A program made the translations under genes and the position numbers. The notes under the pieces are model-generated. The model did no database searches. It was not told the DNA's origin and worked only from the letters and a program-made list of their open reading frames with translations. From the NCBI GenBank assembly GCA_963707065.1, contig CAVPPJ010000051.1, forward strand, positions 1 through 64,000: DNA of 64,000 bases, in the 5' to 3' direction. This document shows positions 32,578 through 41,542 of the stretch, one piece after another. How positions within the stretch are numbered: the stretch's first letter is position 1; each line of letters starts with the position of its first letter. This DNA is from Palsa-506 sp963707065 (lineage in GTDB: Bacteria > Actinomycetota > Actinomycetes > Streptosporangiales > Streptosporangiaceae).

Positions 32578-34707
32578 ATGGTGAAAAGACTCATCGTCGC
32601 GGCGGCCGTCCTGCTGTCCGGAGCGCTGTTCGCGGCCGGCCCGGCTCGCAGCGCGTCAGTACCGGCCACTTCCGTCCGTGCCACGGGGCCGGCCACATCC
32701 GTCAGCGCGGCAGGTCCGGCCACTTCCATCACGGTCAACGGCAATGGCGGCAGCCGTGAGTACAACGGCGTCGGTGCCGTGCTCGGCGGCGGCGGCACCG
32801 CAAGGTATCTCGAGGACTACCCCCCGGCTCAGCGGGCGCAGATCCTGGACTACCTGTTCAAGCCCGGCTACGGGGCTTCCCTGCAGCTGCTGAAGCTCGA
32901 GATCGGCGGTGACGGGAACTCCTCGGACGGCGCCGAGCCGAGCGTGGAGCACCGGGCCGGGCACATCAACTGCAGCGCCGGCTACGAATTCGCGATCGCC
33001 CGGCAGGCCCTCGCGGTCAACCCCCGGCTCAAGCTGTACGGCCTGCAGTGGGGCGCGCCGCACTGGGCGGGCCGGAACGGGTCACTCTTTACCAGGGCCG
33101 ACATCAGGTACCTGCTGAACTGGCTCGGCTGCGCGCGGCGGCAGGGCCTGACGATCAGTTACCTGGGCGGCTGGGACGAGGACGATCATGGCGGCCACGC
33201 CAGGTGGTACCGCCGCCTGCGCCGGGCGCTGAATACCGGCGGTCACCGGCACGTGCAGATAATTGCCGCCGACGGCATCGGCCGGGACAACTGGCGGTAC
33301 ACGGGCAACCGTCACGTCGCGATCCTGGGCGCGCACAACAACTGCGGCTACCCCACCGCGGCGGCCGGCGCGCTGACGACGTGCGGGGCCAGCGGCGCGG
33401 CGCGCAGGTCCGGGAAGCCGCTGTGGGGCAGCGAACTCGGCGGGATCGACTCCGGGGTCAAGGCCGGCTGCTCTCCCTGTGCCTCGGCCATTGACCGTGC
33501 CTTCACCCGCGAGTACATCGGCGCCCGGGTGACCGGGATCCTGACCTGGCCGGCCATCGAGGCGATGCCGGCCGCCGTCCTGCTGCATGAGAACCGCGGC
33601 TTGCTGACCGCGGATCAGCCATGGTCGGGCAGCTACAGCGTCAACGCGATGACCTGGGCAGTCGCGCAGCTCACCCAGTTCGCGGCGCTGCCGACGGCGA
33701 GGAACCCGCGCGGCTGGCGGTACGTCAACTCGGCCAGCGGCTACCTGCAGGGCAACCGGGCCGACGGTTCCTATGTCACGCTGCTCCGCGGTACCCGGAA
33801 TCAGTGGTCGGAGATCATCGAGACCACCGGAGGCGTCACCCGGGCCCAGCAGGTCAGCTTCACCGTCACCGGAGGCCACGGGCTGGCCGGCCGGACCGTG
33901 CACGTCTGGTCGAGCAACTTCAGCAAGTCCGGCCAGCCGGCGCAATGGTTCGTGCGCGGCCCCGACATTAAGCCGGTCAACGGTAAATTCTCCCTGACCG
34001 TCAAGCCCGGGTACGTGTACTCGCTCACGACCACGTCCGGCCAGGGCAAGGGAACCGCGGTGAGCCCGCCCGCTGCCGCGCTGCCGCTTCCCTACCGCAA
34101 CAACCTCTCCGCCGGAAACGACGAGCCTGCCCTGCTGGCCGCCGAGGACGGATCCTTCGAGCTGGCCTCGTGCGCGGCCCCCGACGGCGCCGCGACCTGC
34201 ACGAAGCAAACGGCCCGTCGCAAGCCGGTGCTGTGGGCTAACAGCCGCCACCGCCATCCGTACGCGATCATCGGCAGCGACTGGGCCAGCTACGCCGTCT
34301 CCGTGGACGTCATGCTGCCGCGGTCCGGCTCGGCCGGGCTGATCGGCCGGTACCACGCCGTGTCCCCGGCGCAGGGCAGCTACGACGGGTACGTCTTCAA
34401 CGTCAGCACCGACGGCCGATTCGCGCTCAAGCTGAGCAACGGCGGCACCGCGGTCGACACCATCGCGGGGGAGCGGCAGGTCACCCCGGCCACCACCACC
34501 GTGCTGGCGGCCGGCCAGGTCGCCTTCGCGAAACGGCGATGGCACACCCTGTCCCTGTCGCTGTCGGGCCGGATCATCCGGGCGAGCGTCGACGGGCGGC
34601 AAGTCGCCTCGGCGACCAGCTCCGCGTTCAGCAGCGGGATACCGGGCATCGAGGTCGGCGGCTGGTACCGGGCTTACTTCTCGAACCTGGCCGTAACACC
34701 GCGGTGA
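32578..34707 (+). CDS. Secreted GH59 galactocerebrosidase-like beta-galactosidase
   Basis: A 709-residue exported protein with signal peptide (LIVAAAVLLSGALFAAGPARS). The catalytic barrel aligns by eye with human galactocerebrosidase: YNGVGAVLGGGGTARYLEDYP, QILDYLFKPGYGASLQLLKLEIGGDGNSSDGAEPS, IIAADGI, GAHNNCGYP, LLTADQPWSGSY. The acid/base glutamate is Glu201 (GGWDEDD) and the nucleophile Glu286 (LWGSELGG), at the positions of the two GALC catalytic residues. A beta-sandwich and a C-terminal lectin-like domain (YAVSVDVMLPRSGSAGLIGRYH, GIEVGGWYRAYFSNLAV) complete the GH59 layout. Likely substrates are beta-galactosides, possibly galactolipids or plant glycans. Monocistronic. Confidence 0.88.
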   Translation: MVKRLIVAAAVLLSGALFAAGPARSASVPATSVRATGPATSVSAAGPATSITVNGNGGSREYNGVGAVLGGGGTARYLEDYPPAQRAQILDYLFKPGYGASLQLLKLEIGGDGNSSDGAEPSVEHRAGHINCSAGYEFAIARQALAVNPRLKLYGLQWGAPHWAGRNGSLFTRADIRYLLNWLGCARRQGLTISYLGGWDEDDHGGHARWYRRLRRALNTGGHRHVQIIAADGIGRDNWRYTGNRHVAILGAHNNCGYPTAAAGALTTCGASGAARRSGKPLWGSELGGIDSGVKAGCSPCASAIDRAFTREYIGARVTGILTWPAIEAMPAAVLLHENRGLLTADQPWSGSYSVNAMTWAVAQLTQFAALPTARNPRGWRYVNSASGYLQGNRADGSYVTLLRGTRNQWSEIIETTGGVTRAQQVSFTVTGGHGLAGRTVHVWSSNFSKSGQPAQWFVRGPDIKPVNGKFSLTVKPGYVYSLTTTSGQGKGTAVSPPAAALPLPYRNNLSAGNDEPALLAAEDGSFELASCAAPDGAATCTKQTARRKPVLWANSRHRHPYAIIGSDWASYAVSVDVMLPRSGSAGLIGRYHAVSPAQGSYDGYVFNVSTDGRFALKLSNGGTAVDTIAGERQVTPATTTVLAAGQVAFAKRRWHTLSLSLSGRIIRASVDGRQVASATSSAFSSGIPGIEVGGWYRAYFSNLAVTPR

Positions 34708-34713
34708 GGAGGT

Positions 34714-34743
34714 AGCCGCCCGGGGCTGCGGCCGCGGGCGGCT
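34714..34743. terminator. Hairpin between convergent genes
   Basis: AGCCGCCC (34714-34721) pairs with GGGCGGCT (34736-34743). It lies between the 3' ends of the GH59 gene and the leftward diaminopimelate decarboxylase gene and could serve both. Confidence 0.5.
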
Positions 34744-34762
34744 GCGGGCGGCCGCGAGCCGG

Positions 34763-36070
34763 TCAGGGCCCGACGTCCCTGGCCAGCAGCTCCTCCCAGC
34801 GCTCCCGGCGGACGACAAGCCGCGCGCCGCCGGCGTCGGCGAAGACCACCGGGATCCGGCGGGCGCCGTTGTAGTTGTTCGACATGGTGTAGCAGTACGC
34901 GCCGGTTACCGGGACGGCGAGCAGGTCCCCGACCCGCGGATCGCGCAGCGGCACCCGCTCGCTGATCACGTCGCCCGATTCGCAGTGCCTGCCCACCACG
35001 GTGACCGGCTGGCCGCCGCCGACCCGGTCGGCGATGGTGGCCTCGAACCGCTGGCCGACGAGCGCCACCTCGAGGTTGTCGCCCATGCCGCCGTCGACGG
35101 CGACGAACGTCGTCGGCCCCGGCTTGACGGTGGTCACCCGGTACACGGTGACCGCGCTGGGCGCCACCATGCTGCGCCCCGGCTCGATCAGGATCCGGGC
35201 GCCGGCCGGCAGGTGCTCGCGGGCCGCCCCGATCAGGGTGTCCAGGTACTCGGCCAGGCTCGGCGGGTGGTCGGAGTAGGTGTACCGGCAGCCGAGTCCG
35301 CCGCCGAGGTCGTAGACCGGGTAGTCGCCGAGCGCCGCCACCGGCGCGACGGCGGCGGCCAGTTCCGCCGCGTCCAGGATCTGCGATCCGACATGGGTGT
35401 GCAGGCCGTCCATCCGCAGCCGGGCCGCCGCCTCGATCCGGGCGATGGCGCGGCGGGCCACGTCGGGCGCCAGCCCGAACTTCGAGCCCGCATGCCCGGT
35501 CGCGTAGGCCGGGTAGGTAGAACTTTCCACGCCGGGGATCACCCGCACCAGGCAGCCCTGCACCTGGCCGGCCGGCACCGCGGCCTCCAGCCGGTCGATG
35601 TCGTCGAGGTTGTCGACCACGACGGTGCCCACGCCGGAGCCGACGGCGAGCTCGATCTCCTCGGTCGTCTTGGCGTTGCCGTGCAGGACCAGGGTGGCCG
35701 GATCGGCGCCGGCCGCGAGCGCGGTGACGATCTCCCCGCCGCCGGCCACGTCGAGCCACAGTCCCTCGGACACCATCAGCCGCTGCACGGCAGTGCTGGG
35801 GAAGGCCTTGGACGCGAAAGCCACCTGGGAGTCCGGCCACCGGGCGGACAGCTGCTCGGTGTAATCACGGGCCTGCTGCCGCACCGCGCCCTCGGCCACG
35901 ATCAGCGCCGGCGTGCCGTACTCGGCGGCCAGCTCGTCCAGCCGGCACCCGCCGACTCGCAGCATGCCGTCGCCGTCGCAGGAGGTGCCAGCGGGAAACA
36001 GGCCGATCAGGTCATCGGAGCCGGTCCCGCTGTCCGGCCGGCTATCGCCGCGTGCGGGTTCAGTGCGCAT
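34763..36070 (-). CDS. lysA: Diaminopimelate decarboxylase (or related PLP decarboxylase)
   Basis: A 435-residue fold-type III PLP enzyme. Lys88 in VAFASKAFPS forms the Schiff base, HTHVGSQI and VYDLGGGLGCRY are the barrel signatures, ILIEPGRSMVA binds phosphate, and GRHCESGDVI holds the second-subunit cysteine. It decarboxylates meso-diaminopimelate to lysine; the C-terminal YCYTMSNNYNGARRIPVVF fits LysA. It lies alone, without argS, hom or thrC of the usual actinobacterial lysA operon, so it may be a second copy used in another pathway. The next upstream gene is a DNA ligase on the same strand. Confidence 0.88.
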   Translation of the reverse strand: MRTEPARGDSRPDSGTGSDDLIGLFPAGTSCDGDGMLRVGGCRLDELAAEYGTPALIVAEGAVRQQARDYTEQLSARWPDSQVAFASKAFPSTAVQRLMVSEGLWLDVAGGGEIVTALAAGADPATLVLHGNAKTTEEIELAVGSGVGTVVVDNLDDIDRLEAAVPAGQVQGCLVRVIPGVESSTYPAYATGHAGSKFGLAPDVARRAIARIEAAARLRMDGLHTHVGSQILDAAELAAAVAPVAALGDYPVYDLGGGLGCRYTYSDHPPSLAEYLDTLIGAAREHLPAGARILIEPGRSMVAPSAVTVYRVTTVKPGPTTFVAVDGGMGDNLEVALVGQRFEATIADRVGGGQPVTVVGRHCESGDVISERVPLRDPRVGDLLAVPVTGAYCYTMSNNYNGARRIPVVFADAGGARLVVRRERWEELLARDVGP

Positions 36071-36115
36071 GGCAGCAGGCTAGTGCCGCCCTCCGCGAGC
36101 GGCCGGGCCGGCCAG

Positions 36116-37183
36116 TCAGCCGGCCAGCACGTCCGCGAGATTGAACCGGACCGGCTCCTCCAGCTGGGCGAAGCCGCAGGACCGCGGCTCGCGGTCCGGG
36201 CGCCAGCGGGCGAACTGGGCGGTGTGCCGGAAGCGGGTGCCTTCCATGTGCTCGTAGCGGACCTCGACGACCCGTTCCGGGCGCAGCGGGACGAAGGAGA
36301 GGTCCTTGCCGGCGTTCCAGCGGCTGGTCTCCGCCTCACGCGGGCCGCGGACGCCGGTTTCCTGCCGCGCCCAGCTCCACGGATGATCGTCGAAGCTGGT
36401 GACCAGCGGCTGCAACTCGGTGAACAGCTCGCGCCGCCTGGCCATCGGGAACGCGCCGATAACGCCCACGCTGGCCAGCTTGCCGTCGTCGTTGTAGAGA
36501 CCGAGCAGCAGCGACCCGATGGCGTCCGGCCCGCTCTTGTGCAGCCGGTAACCGGCGACCACGCAGTCGGCTGTCCGCTCGTGCTTGACCTTGAACATGA
36601 CCCGCTTGTCCGGCTGGTAGGTCCCGTCCAGCGGCTTGGCGATCACCCCGTCCAGCCCGGCGCCCTCGAACTGGCTGAACCACTGCCCGGCCAGCCCGGC
36701 GTCGGTGGTCGTGGGGGTGAGATGGACCGGCGCCCGGGCGGCGGCCAGCGCCTCCGCCAGGGCGGCCCGGCGGTCGGTGAACGGGCGGCCGGTGTAGTCG
36801 GCGTCGCCCACCGCGAGCAGGTCGAAGGCGACAAAGGCGGCCGGCGTCTGCTCGGCCAGCAGCCGGACCCGGCTGTCGGCCGGGTGCACGCGCTGCAGCA
36901 GCGCCTCGAAATCAAGCCGCCGGCCGTCCGGGCTGGGGATGATGATCTCCCCGTCGATCACGCAGCGATCCGGCAGGTTCGCCGTCACGGCCGCCACGAG
37001 CTCGGGGAAGTACCGGGTCATCGGCCGCTCGTTGCGGCTGCCGATCTCGACCTCGTCGCCGTCCCTGAAGATGATCGACCGGAAGCCGTCCCACTTCGGC
37101 TCGTAGCTGAGCGGGCCCCGCGGTATCTCCTTGACCAGCTTGGCGAGCATGGGCGCCACCGGCGGCATGACAGGTAGGTGCAT
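36116..37183 (-). CDS. ligC: ATP-dependent DNA ligase (LigC type)
   Basis: A 355-residue ligase with an adenylation domain and OB fold only. The nucleotidyl lysine is Lys30 in YEPKWDGFR (motif I); motif III-IIIa is VAFDLLAV, motif IV DGVIAKPLDG, and motif V VMFKVKHERTADCVV. It lacks the polymerase and nuclease domains of LigD. Such stand-alone ligases act in base-excision or backup end-joining repair in actinobacteria. No Ku or primase-polymerase gene is adjacent. Complete, ATG 37183. Confidence 0.9.
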   Translation of the reverse strand: MHLPVMPPVAPMLAKLVKEIPRGPLSYEPKWDGFRSIIFRDGDEVEIGSRNERPMTRYFPELVAAVTANLPDRCVIDGEIIIPSPDGRRLDFEALLQRVHPADSRVRLLAEQTPAAFVAFDLLAVGDADYTGRPFTDRRAALAEALAAARAPVHLTPTTTDAGLAGQWFSQFEGAGLDGVIAKPLDGTYQPDKRVMFKVKHERTADCVVAGYRLHKSGPDAIGSLLLGLYNDDGKLASVGVIGAFPMARRRELFTELQPLVTSFDDHPWSWARQETGVRGPREAETSRWNAGKDLSFVPLRPERVVEVRYEHMEGTRFRHTAQFARWRPDREPRSCGFAQLEEPVRFNLADVLAG

Positions 37184-37267
37184 GACTCCATGCTGGCCGG
37201 CCGCCCGCCCGGCGTGGCCGTCGCCCCGCGAAAATGGCCGTCCGGCGTCACCGCACTGGCCGCGCGG

Positions 37268-39207
37268 TCACTTCGCGGGCGGTTCGCCGGGCCAGCAGAT
37301 GACCTCGGGCGGCGGGTCGCCGGCGTACAGCGCGGCGACCAGGCCGGCCCGCCGCCGCAGCACGGCCCGCTGGTTCAGGTAACTCTTGTCGGTGATCTCC
37401 CCGTCGGCCAGCGACGGCGGCTCGGCCAGCAGGATGAGGCGGCGGATTTGCTGGGACGTGCCCGTGCGGCCCGCGTTGTAACGGTCCAGCGCTCTCGCCG
37501 CCTCGGCCCGCACGGCGGGATCGGCCACCAGCGCGGCGGGATCGGCCGCCAGCGCGGCAGGGCCGGCGGCGGCCGCAGCGGGATCGGTGGCGGAGGCGCC
37601 GCTACCCGCGCCGGCGACCTGCACGGCCCGCTGCGGGCTGAGCCAGCCGAGAGCCCCGATGAAACCGGCGTCCTGGCCGGCCAGCACGGCGTCCTGCAGC
37701 AGGCCGCCGCTCGCCGAGAGCAGCGCCGGGCGAAGCGTGCCCACCCGGACCCAGGTACCGGTGGCCAGCTTGAAGTCCTCCGCGATCCGGCCGTCGAAGC
37801 GGAGTCCCGCGTTCGGGTCACCGGGGTCGACCAGTGTCACCGCGTCGCCCGTCCGGTAGAAGCCGCCGGAGTCGAATGCGGCCTCGGTCAGGTCCGGGCG
37901 CCCGGCATAACCGGGGGTCACGTTGGGTCCCCTGACCCGGATCTCCAGCCGGTCGCCCACCGGCGCGAGCTTGACGTCGACGCCGGGCAGCGGCACGCCG
38001 ATGCAGTCGGCGCGCCCGCCCGCGAAGTGCGCGGAGGTGGCAGCGGGCGCGGTCTCGGTCGCCCCCCAGGAGGTCGTCATCGGCGCCGCCGAGCCGACCG
38101 ACGCGGCGAGTTCGCCGATCGCGTCCCAGAGCCGCTGCGGCAGCGCCGCCCCGGCGAAGAACACCAGCCGCAGCCGGGCGAAGAACGCCACGGCAAGATC
38201 ACGGTCGCGCTCCAGGAACGGCAGCAGCGCGGCGTATCCCGCCGGGACGTTGTAATACACCGTCGGGCTGACGTCAGCGAGATTGCGAACGGTCCGCTCG
38301 ATCATGCCGGGCGCCGGGCGGCCGTCGTCGATCCACAGCGTGCCCGCGTTCGCGATGACCTGGTTAACGTTGTGGTTCCCGCCGAAAGTGTGGCTCCACG
38401 GCAGCCAGTCGAGCAGCACCGGCGGCTCTCCGGTCAGGAACGGCCACGTCTGCCGGATCATCTGCTGATTGGCGCACATCATCTGGTGGGTATTGAGCAC
38501 GCCCTTGGGCTGCCCCGTCGATCCCGAGGTGAACAGGATCTTGGCGATAGTGCCGGGACCGACCGCGGCGGCGCGGTCAGCCAGCCGGCTGGTCACCGCC
38601 GTGCCCGCCAGCTCGCCGAACGCGGTCACGCCGCGGTGGCCGGCCCGGCCGGACATGGTGACCACGGCCGGGCCCGGGCCTCGGCGCTGGCGCCAGTGCC
38701 GCCGGCGGCGCGCAGCGCGGCCGCGTACGCGTCCCCGTCGTCGGCGAAGATGACCGCCGGGGCGACCAGGTCCGCCATGGCCCGCAGGGTCGAATGATCG
38801 CTGGCCAGCAGCGAGTAGGCGGTGCTGACCGGGACGGCCGGCACGCCGATCGTGTAGCAGGCCAGGGTCAGCATCAGGTGCTCGACCGAGTTGCCCGACA
38901 AGATCATCACTGGCCCGGCTGCCGGGCCACACCGCTCTAGCAGTCCCTGCGCCAGCCCGTCGACGCGCCGCCGCGCCGTCGCGTAGGTCACCTTCCGCCA
39001 GCCGCCGGCGTCCCGCTGCGCCACCAGCACCCGGTCCGGGTGCGCCGTGGCCGCGGCCCGGAACAGCCCGGCCATGCTGCCGGAGTAGGGCGCCAGCGGG
39101 ATTCCCGAGCGCAGGATCACCGATCCGTCACCGAGTCGCTCCGCCGTCGTGACCGGGTCGGCGAAGATCGCGTGCGCAGGCTTGTGCCCGGCGGCGTTAA
39201 GTTCCAT
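37268..39207 (-). pseudogene. Feruloyl-CoA-synthetase-like AMP-forming ligase, frameshifted
   Basis: The N-terminal frame from ATG 39207 (IFADPVTTAERLGDGSVILRSG, then VTYATARRRVDGLAQGL and PVMILSGNSVEHLMLTLA) is that of feruloyl-CoA-synthetase-like adenylating enzymes. In the GC run around 38665-38680 homology passes to another frame that carries the P-loop ILFTSGSTGQPKGVLNTH, PWSHTFGGNHN, TTSWGATETAPAAT, FYRTGDAV and FDGRIAEDFKLATGTWV, ending at TGA 37268. All catalytic motifs are present, so only the indel prevents a full-length enzyme. The function would be activation of a carboxylic acid, perhaps an aromatic one, to its CoA ester. The start overlaps the upstream gene by 11 bp. Confidence 0.85.
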
Positions 39208-39709
39208 CAGGGCGCGGGGCTTCGAGATCCGGGCGCCCCGGGACGTCCACCGGAATGTCCAGTGCCTGGCGCAAGCGGGCCACCACGTTGCGGCCGGCCA
39301 GGCGGCTTCGCCACGAGGGCCGGTCGTAGACGAGGAAAAGCACCCGCGCGTAGCCGCCTCGCGCGACTTCGCCGCGGACAGCCTGGTAGGCATCCCCCGG
39401 CTCGATGTCACCGCTGGCCCGCAGGCCGAGCCCGCGCAGATGCGTCAAGGCCCGGTCAAGCCGCTGGCGCGCGCTGTCGGACGGGTTGTAACTCCCCGAA
39501 GGGCCGCTGCCACCGCGCGCCGTCCTGGCGCCCACGGCCCGGCCAATCGGCATCCAGAACGATGAGGTACGGGGACTGTTCACCAGCGCCATGACCCGTA
39601 CCTCGATCGAGGCCGGCTCATTCGCGGCGACCAGGGCATCGAGCAGGCCCCAGTCGCTGCGCTCGTCGGCGCCCATCAACTCGCTTCCGATGACCGCGAG
39701 CAACCGCAT
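39197..39709 (-). CDS. Hypothetical protein, UspA-like alpha/beta fold
   Basis: A 170-residue protein with alternating strands and helices (EVRVMALVNSP, RQRLDRALTHLRGLGLRASGDIE, DAYQAVRGEVARGGYARVLFLVYD, VVARLRQALDIPV). The order strand, long helix, short strand, helix, strand is reminiscent of universal stress proteins, but no nucleotide motif is clear. It immediately precedes and overlaps the CoA-ligase gene, so they are probably co-transcribed. ATG 39709. Confidence 0.5.
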   Translation of the reverse strand: MRLLAVIGSELMGADERSDWGLLDALVAANEPASIEVRVMALVNSPRTSSFWMPIGRAVGARTARGGSGPSGSYNPSDSARQRLDRALTHLRGLGLRASGDIEPGDAYQAVRGEVARGGYARVLFLVYDRPSWRSRLAGRNVVARLRQALDIPVDVPGRPDLEAPRPDGT

Positions 39710-39950
39710 CGCCTCAGGCTAGGCGCCCGGGCAGCGCGAGTCCATGGCCGGCCGCCGGGCGGCGCCGCGCCGCCTGATCTCGCCGCGCAGCGGCACCAGA
39801 CGTGAGCTGCTGCCATTCTTTTGAAACGGATGGTGCTCGCTGACTGCGCCGGCAACGGCAGCGCCATCATCGATCTGAACGGAGCCCTCGATTCGTCAGG
39901 CACGGGACCTCCTGGAGCGGGTCCTCCTCCCGCTGGTCATCGCCGCGGCC

Positions 39951-40790
39951 GTGATCGGCTGGCGGGCATCCGGCCCGGCCCGGACGCTGGACCGGCACCA
40001 GGCAATCGACGTGGTGCTGGCCGTCCTCGTCTTCGCGAGCGCGATGACGGTACCTACCGGGGTGCTGAGCAGGGTGCGGGCGCTGGCGCCGCGGCTCGGG
40101 ATCGTGGTGATCGCTGCCGCCGCGGCGCTGCCGGTGCTGGCCTTCGCCCTCAGCCGGCCGCTCGGCCCGGCGGCATTGCGTGACGGGGTGCTGGCGGTGG
40201 GGGTCTCGCCAGCCGAGGTCGCCTCGGTGGCGATCACCGGGATCGCCGGGGGAGAGGCGGCCGCGGCGGCCGTGCTGCTGGTGGCATCGACCCTGGTCTG
40301 CGTCGCCGTGGCCGGGCCAATCCTGTCGGTGGCGGGCGGCCATGGCGTGTCCGCGGTGCACGTGCTGATCACCCTGTCACTGGTGGTCGGGGTTCCGCTG
40401 CTGGCAGGCCTCGTGCTCAGGCAGTTCCTGGCGGCGGGCGATCGCGTGAGTGACGTCGGCCAGGTGCTCGCCGTCGTGGCGGTCGTCGTGCTGGTGTGGC
40501 TTGTCTCCGGGCAGGTCCGCCTGTCGGCCGCGTACTGGATGCTGGCCGGAGTTCTCGTCGCGCTGATCGCCGCGTCGGCGGCGACCGGCCTGCTGCTGGC
40601 CCGGCGGCTGGAGCCCCCGGCGCGGACGGCGGTGCTGCTGACTGTCTCGATGCGGGACTTCGCGGTGGCCAGCGGGATCGCGGCGGCCGCCTTCGGTCCG
40701 GCGGCGGCGGCCCCGCTCGGCATCTACGGCGTGCTGGTCATGACCTGGGGGGCGCTCGTCGCCCGCGTGGCGAACTGGCGCCGCCGGTAA
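39951..40790 (+). CDS. BASS-type (bile acid:sodium symporter family) transporter, N-terminus unclear
   Basis: An integral membrane protein with about nine hydrophobic helices. The signature VGVSPAEVASVAITGIAGGEAAAAAVLLV matches the Na+-site region of the SBF/BASS family, which import organic anions. GTG 39951 is the first ordinary start codon, but it lies inside helix 1: the same frame upstream codes for ARDLLERVLLPLVIAAA before a TGA with no ATG, GTG or TTG. A non-standard start or an indel near 39,900 is likely. The solute is unknown; the neighbouring CoA ligase points to an organic acid, speculatively. Confidence 0.7.
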   Translation: MIGWRASGPARTLDRHQAIDVVLAVLVFASAMTVPTGVLSRVRALAPRLGIVVIAAAAALPVLAFALSRPLGPAALRDGVLAVGVSPAEVASVAITGIAGGEAAAAAVLLVASTLVCVAVAGPILSVAGGHGVSAVHVLITLSLVVGVPLLAGLVLRQFLAAGDRVSDVGQVLAVVAVVVLVWLVSGQVRLSAAYWMLAGVLVALIAASAATGLLLARRLEPPARTAVLLTVSMRDFAVASGIAAAAFGPAAAAPLGIYGVLVMTWGALVARVANWRRR

Positions 40791-40858
40791 GCAACGGCCG
40801 CGAATGTGCGCCGTTGGCGCTGGCCGCGGCTGCCTGGTGGCCGCTCTCCGGCGGGGCG

Positions 40859-41542
40859 CTATCCCGGCGGGACGGGTATCCAGGTGACCGTGACGGTCCA
40901 CTTAGTAGCGGAATCATCGGTTGACGTAGGGCCGATGAGCCGGAGGCCCTCGGTCTGCGACGCCCCGTTACCCGCCAGGCAGTGATCTTGTCCCCCGCCG
41001 CCGAATTGCATGTCACAGGTGGGAGTGGCGGTCAGCCCGGCGGTGTTCAGCAGCTGGTTGGGGGCGAAGTTCTGCACTGCGTACTGGTTTGTCCCTGGCG
41101 TCTTCCCGTTTGCTCCGCTGCAGGCGACGACCGGATTGTCGCCGAGGTTGCAGAGCGACCAGGAGGTGCCGCCGTCCGATGGGATCGCGTTCGAGCCGTT
41201 CACGTCGATGGCCGCCGCGATGCCCGTGTTCGTGATCGTGATCGGGTAGGACGACCCGGGCGTCCCCGAGTAGCAGATCCCGTTGGGGAAGCCGAGCGCG
41301 TCCGGCGTTGACTGCGTGTTATTGACGGCCAGCCCGCCAGCGCAGTCGCTGAACTTTGCTTTGTGCGGCGACACGGTTATCGAGCGGATCGTCGGAACGG
41401 TCCGCAGGGACATGGCGATGTCGGCGCCTTGGCCGGCGCTGGGGGCCGCTGCGCCGGACTCGGGCGCGTTGAGGCTGCCGTAAGCGACCAGCCCGAGGAG
41501 CACGAGCACCCCCAGGACCGCCAGCCAGGCGTTACGCGACAT
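40859..41542 (-). CDS. Secreted/anchored hypothetical protein
   Basis: A 227-residue protein with an N-terminal hydrophobic helix (AWLAVLGVLVLLGLVAYGSL) and an extracellular beta-rich domain: SITVSPHKAKFSDCAGG, YPITITNTGIAAAIDVNG and the final VTVTWIPVPPG. Six or more cysteines suggest disulfides. AAGGAGGACATC before ATG 41542 is an excellent ribosome site. It overlaps the end of the preceding gene by 11 bp, so the two are made together. No named domain; structurally it looks like a cell-surface or fibre subunit. Confidence 0.65.
   Translation of the reverse strand: MSRNAWLAVLGVLVLLGLVAYGSLNAPESGAAAPSAGQGADIAMSLRTVPTIRSITVSPHKAKFSDCAGGLAVNNTQSTPDALGFPNGICYSGTPGSSYPITITNTGIAAAIDVNGSNAIPSDGGTSWSLCNLGDNPVVACSGANGKTPGTNQYAVQNFAPNQLLNTAGLTATPTCDMQFGGGGQDHCLAGNGASQTEGLRLIGPTSTDDSATKWTVTVTWIPVPPG

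Noticed and set aside
34985..37177. A 730-codon open frame on the plus strand across lysA and the ligase gene
   Set aside because: It is antisense to two genes with clear catalytic motifs and is rich in Arg, Gly, His and Pro with no domain, a typical GC-rich shadow frame. The same applies to other long antisense frames (for example 4689-6140, 21124-22416, 55519-57129, 57750-59522).
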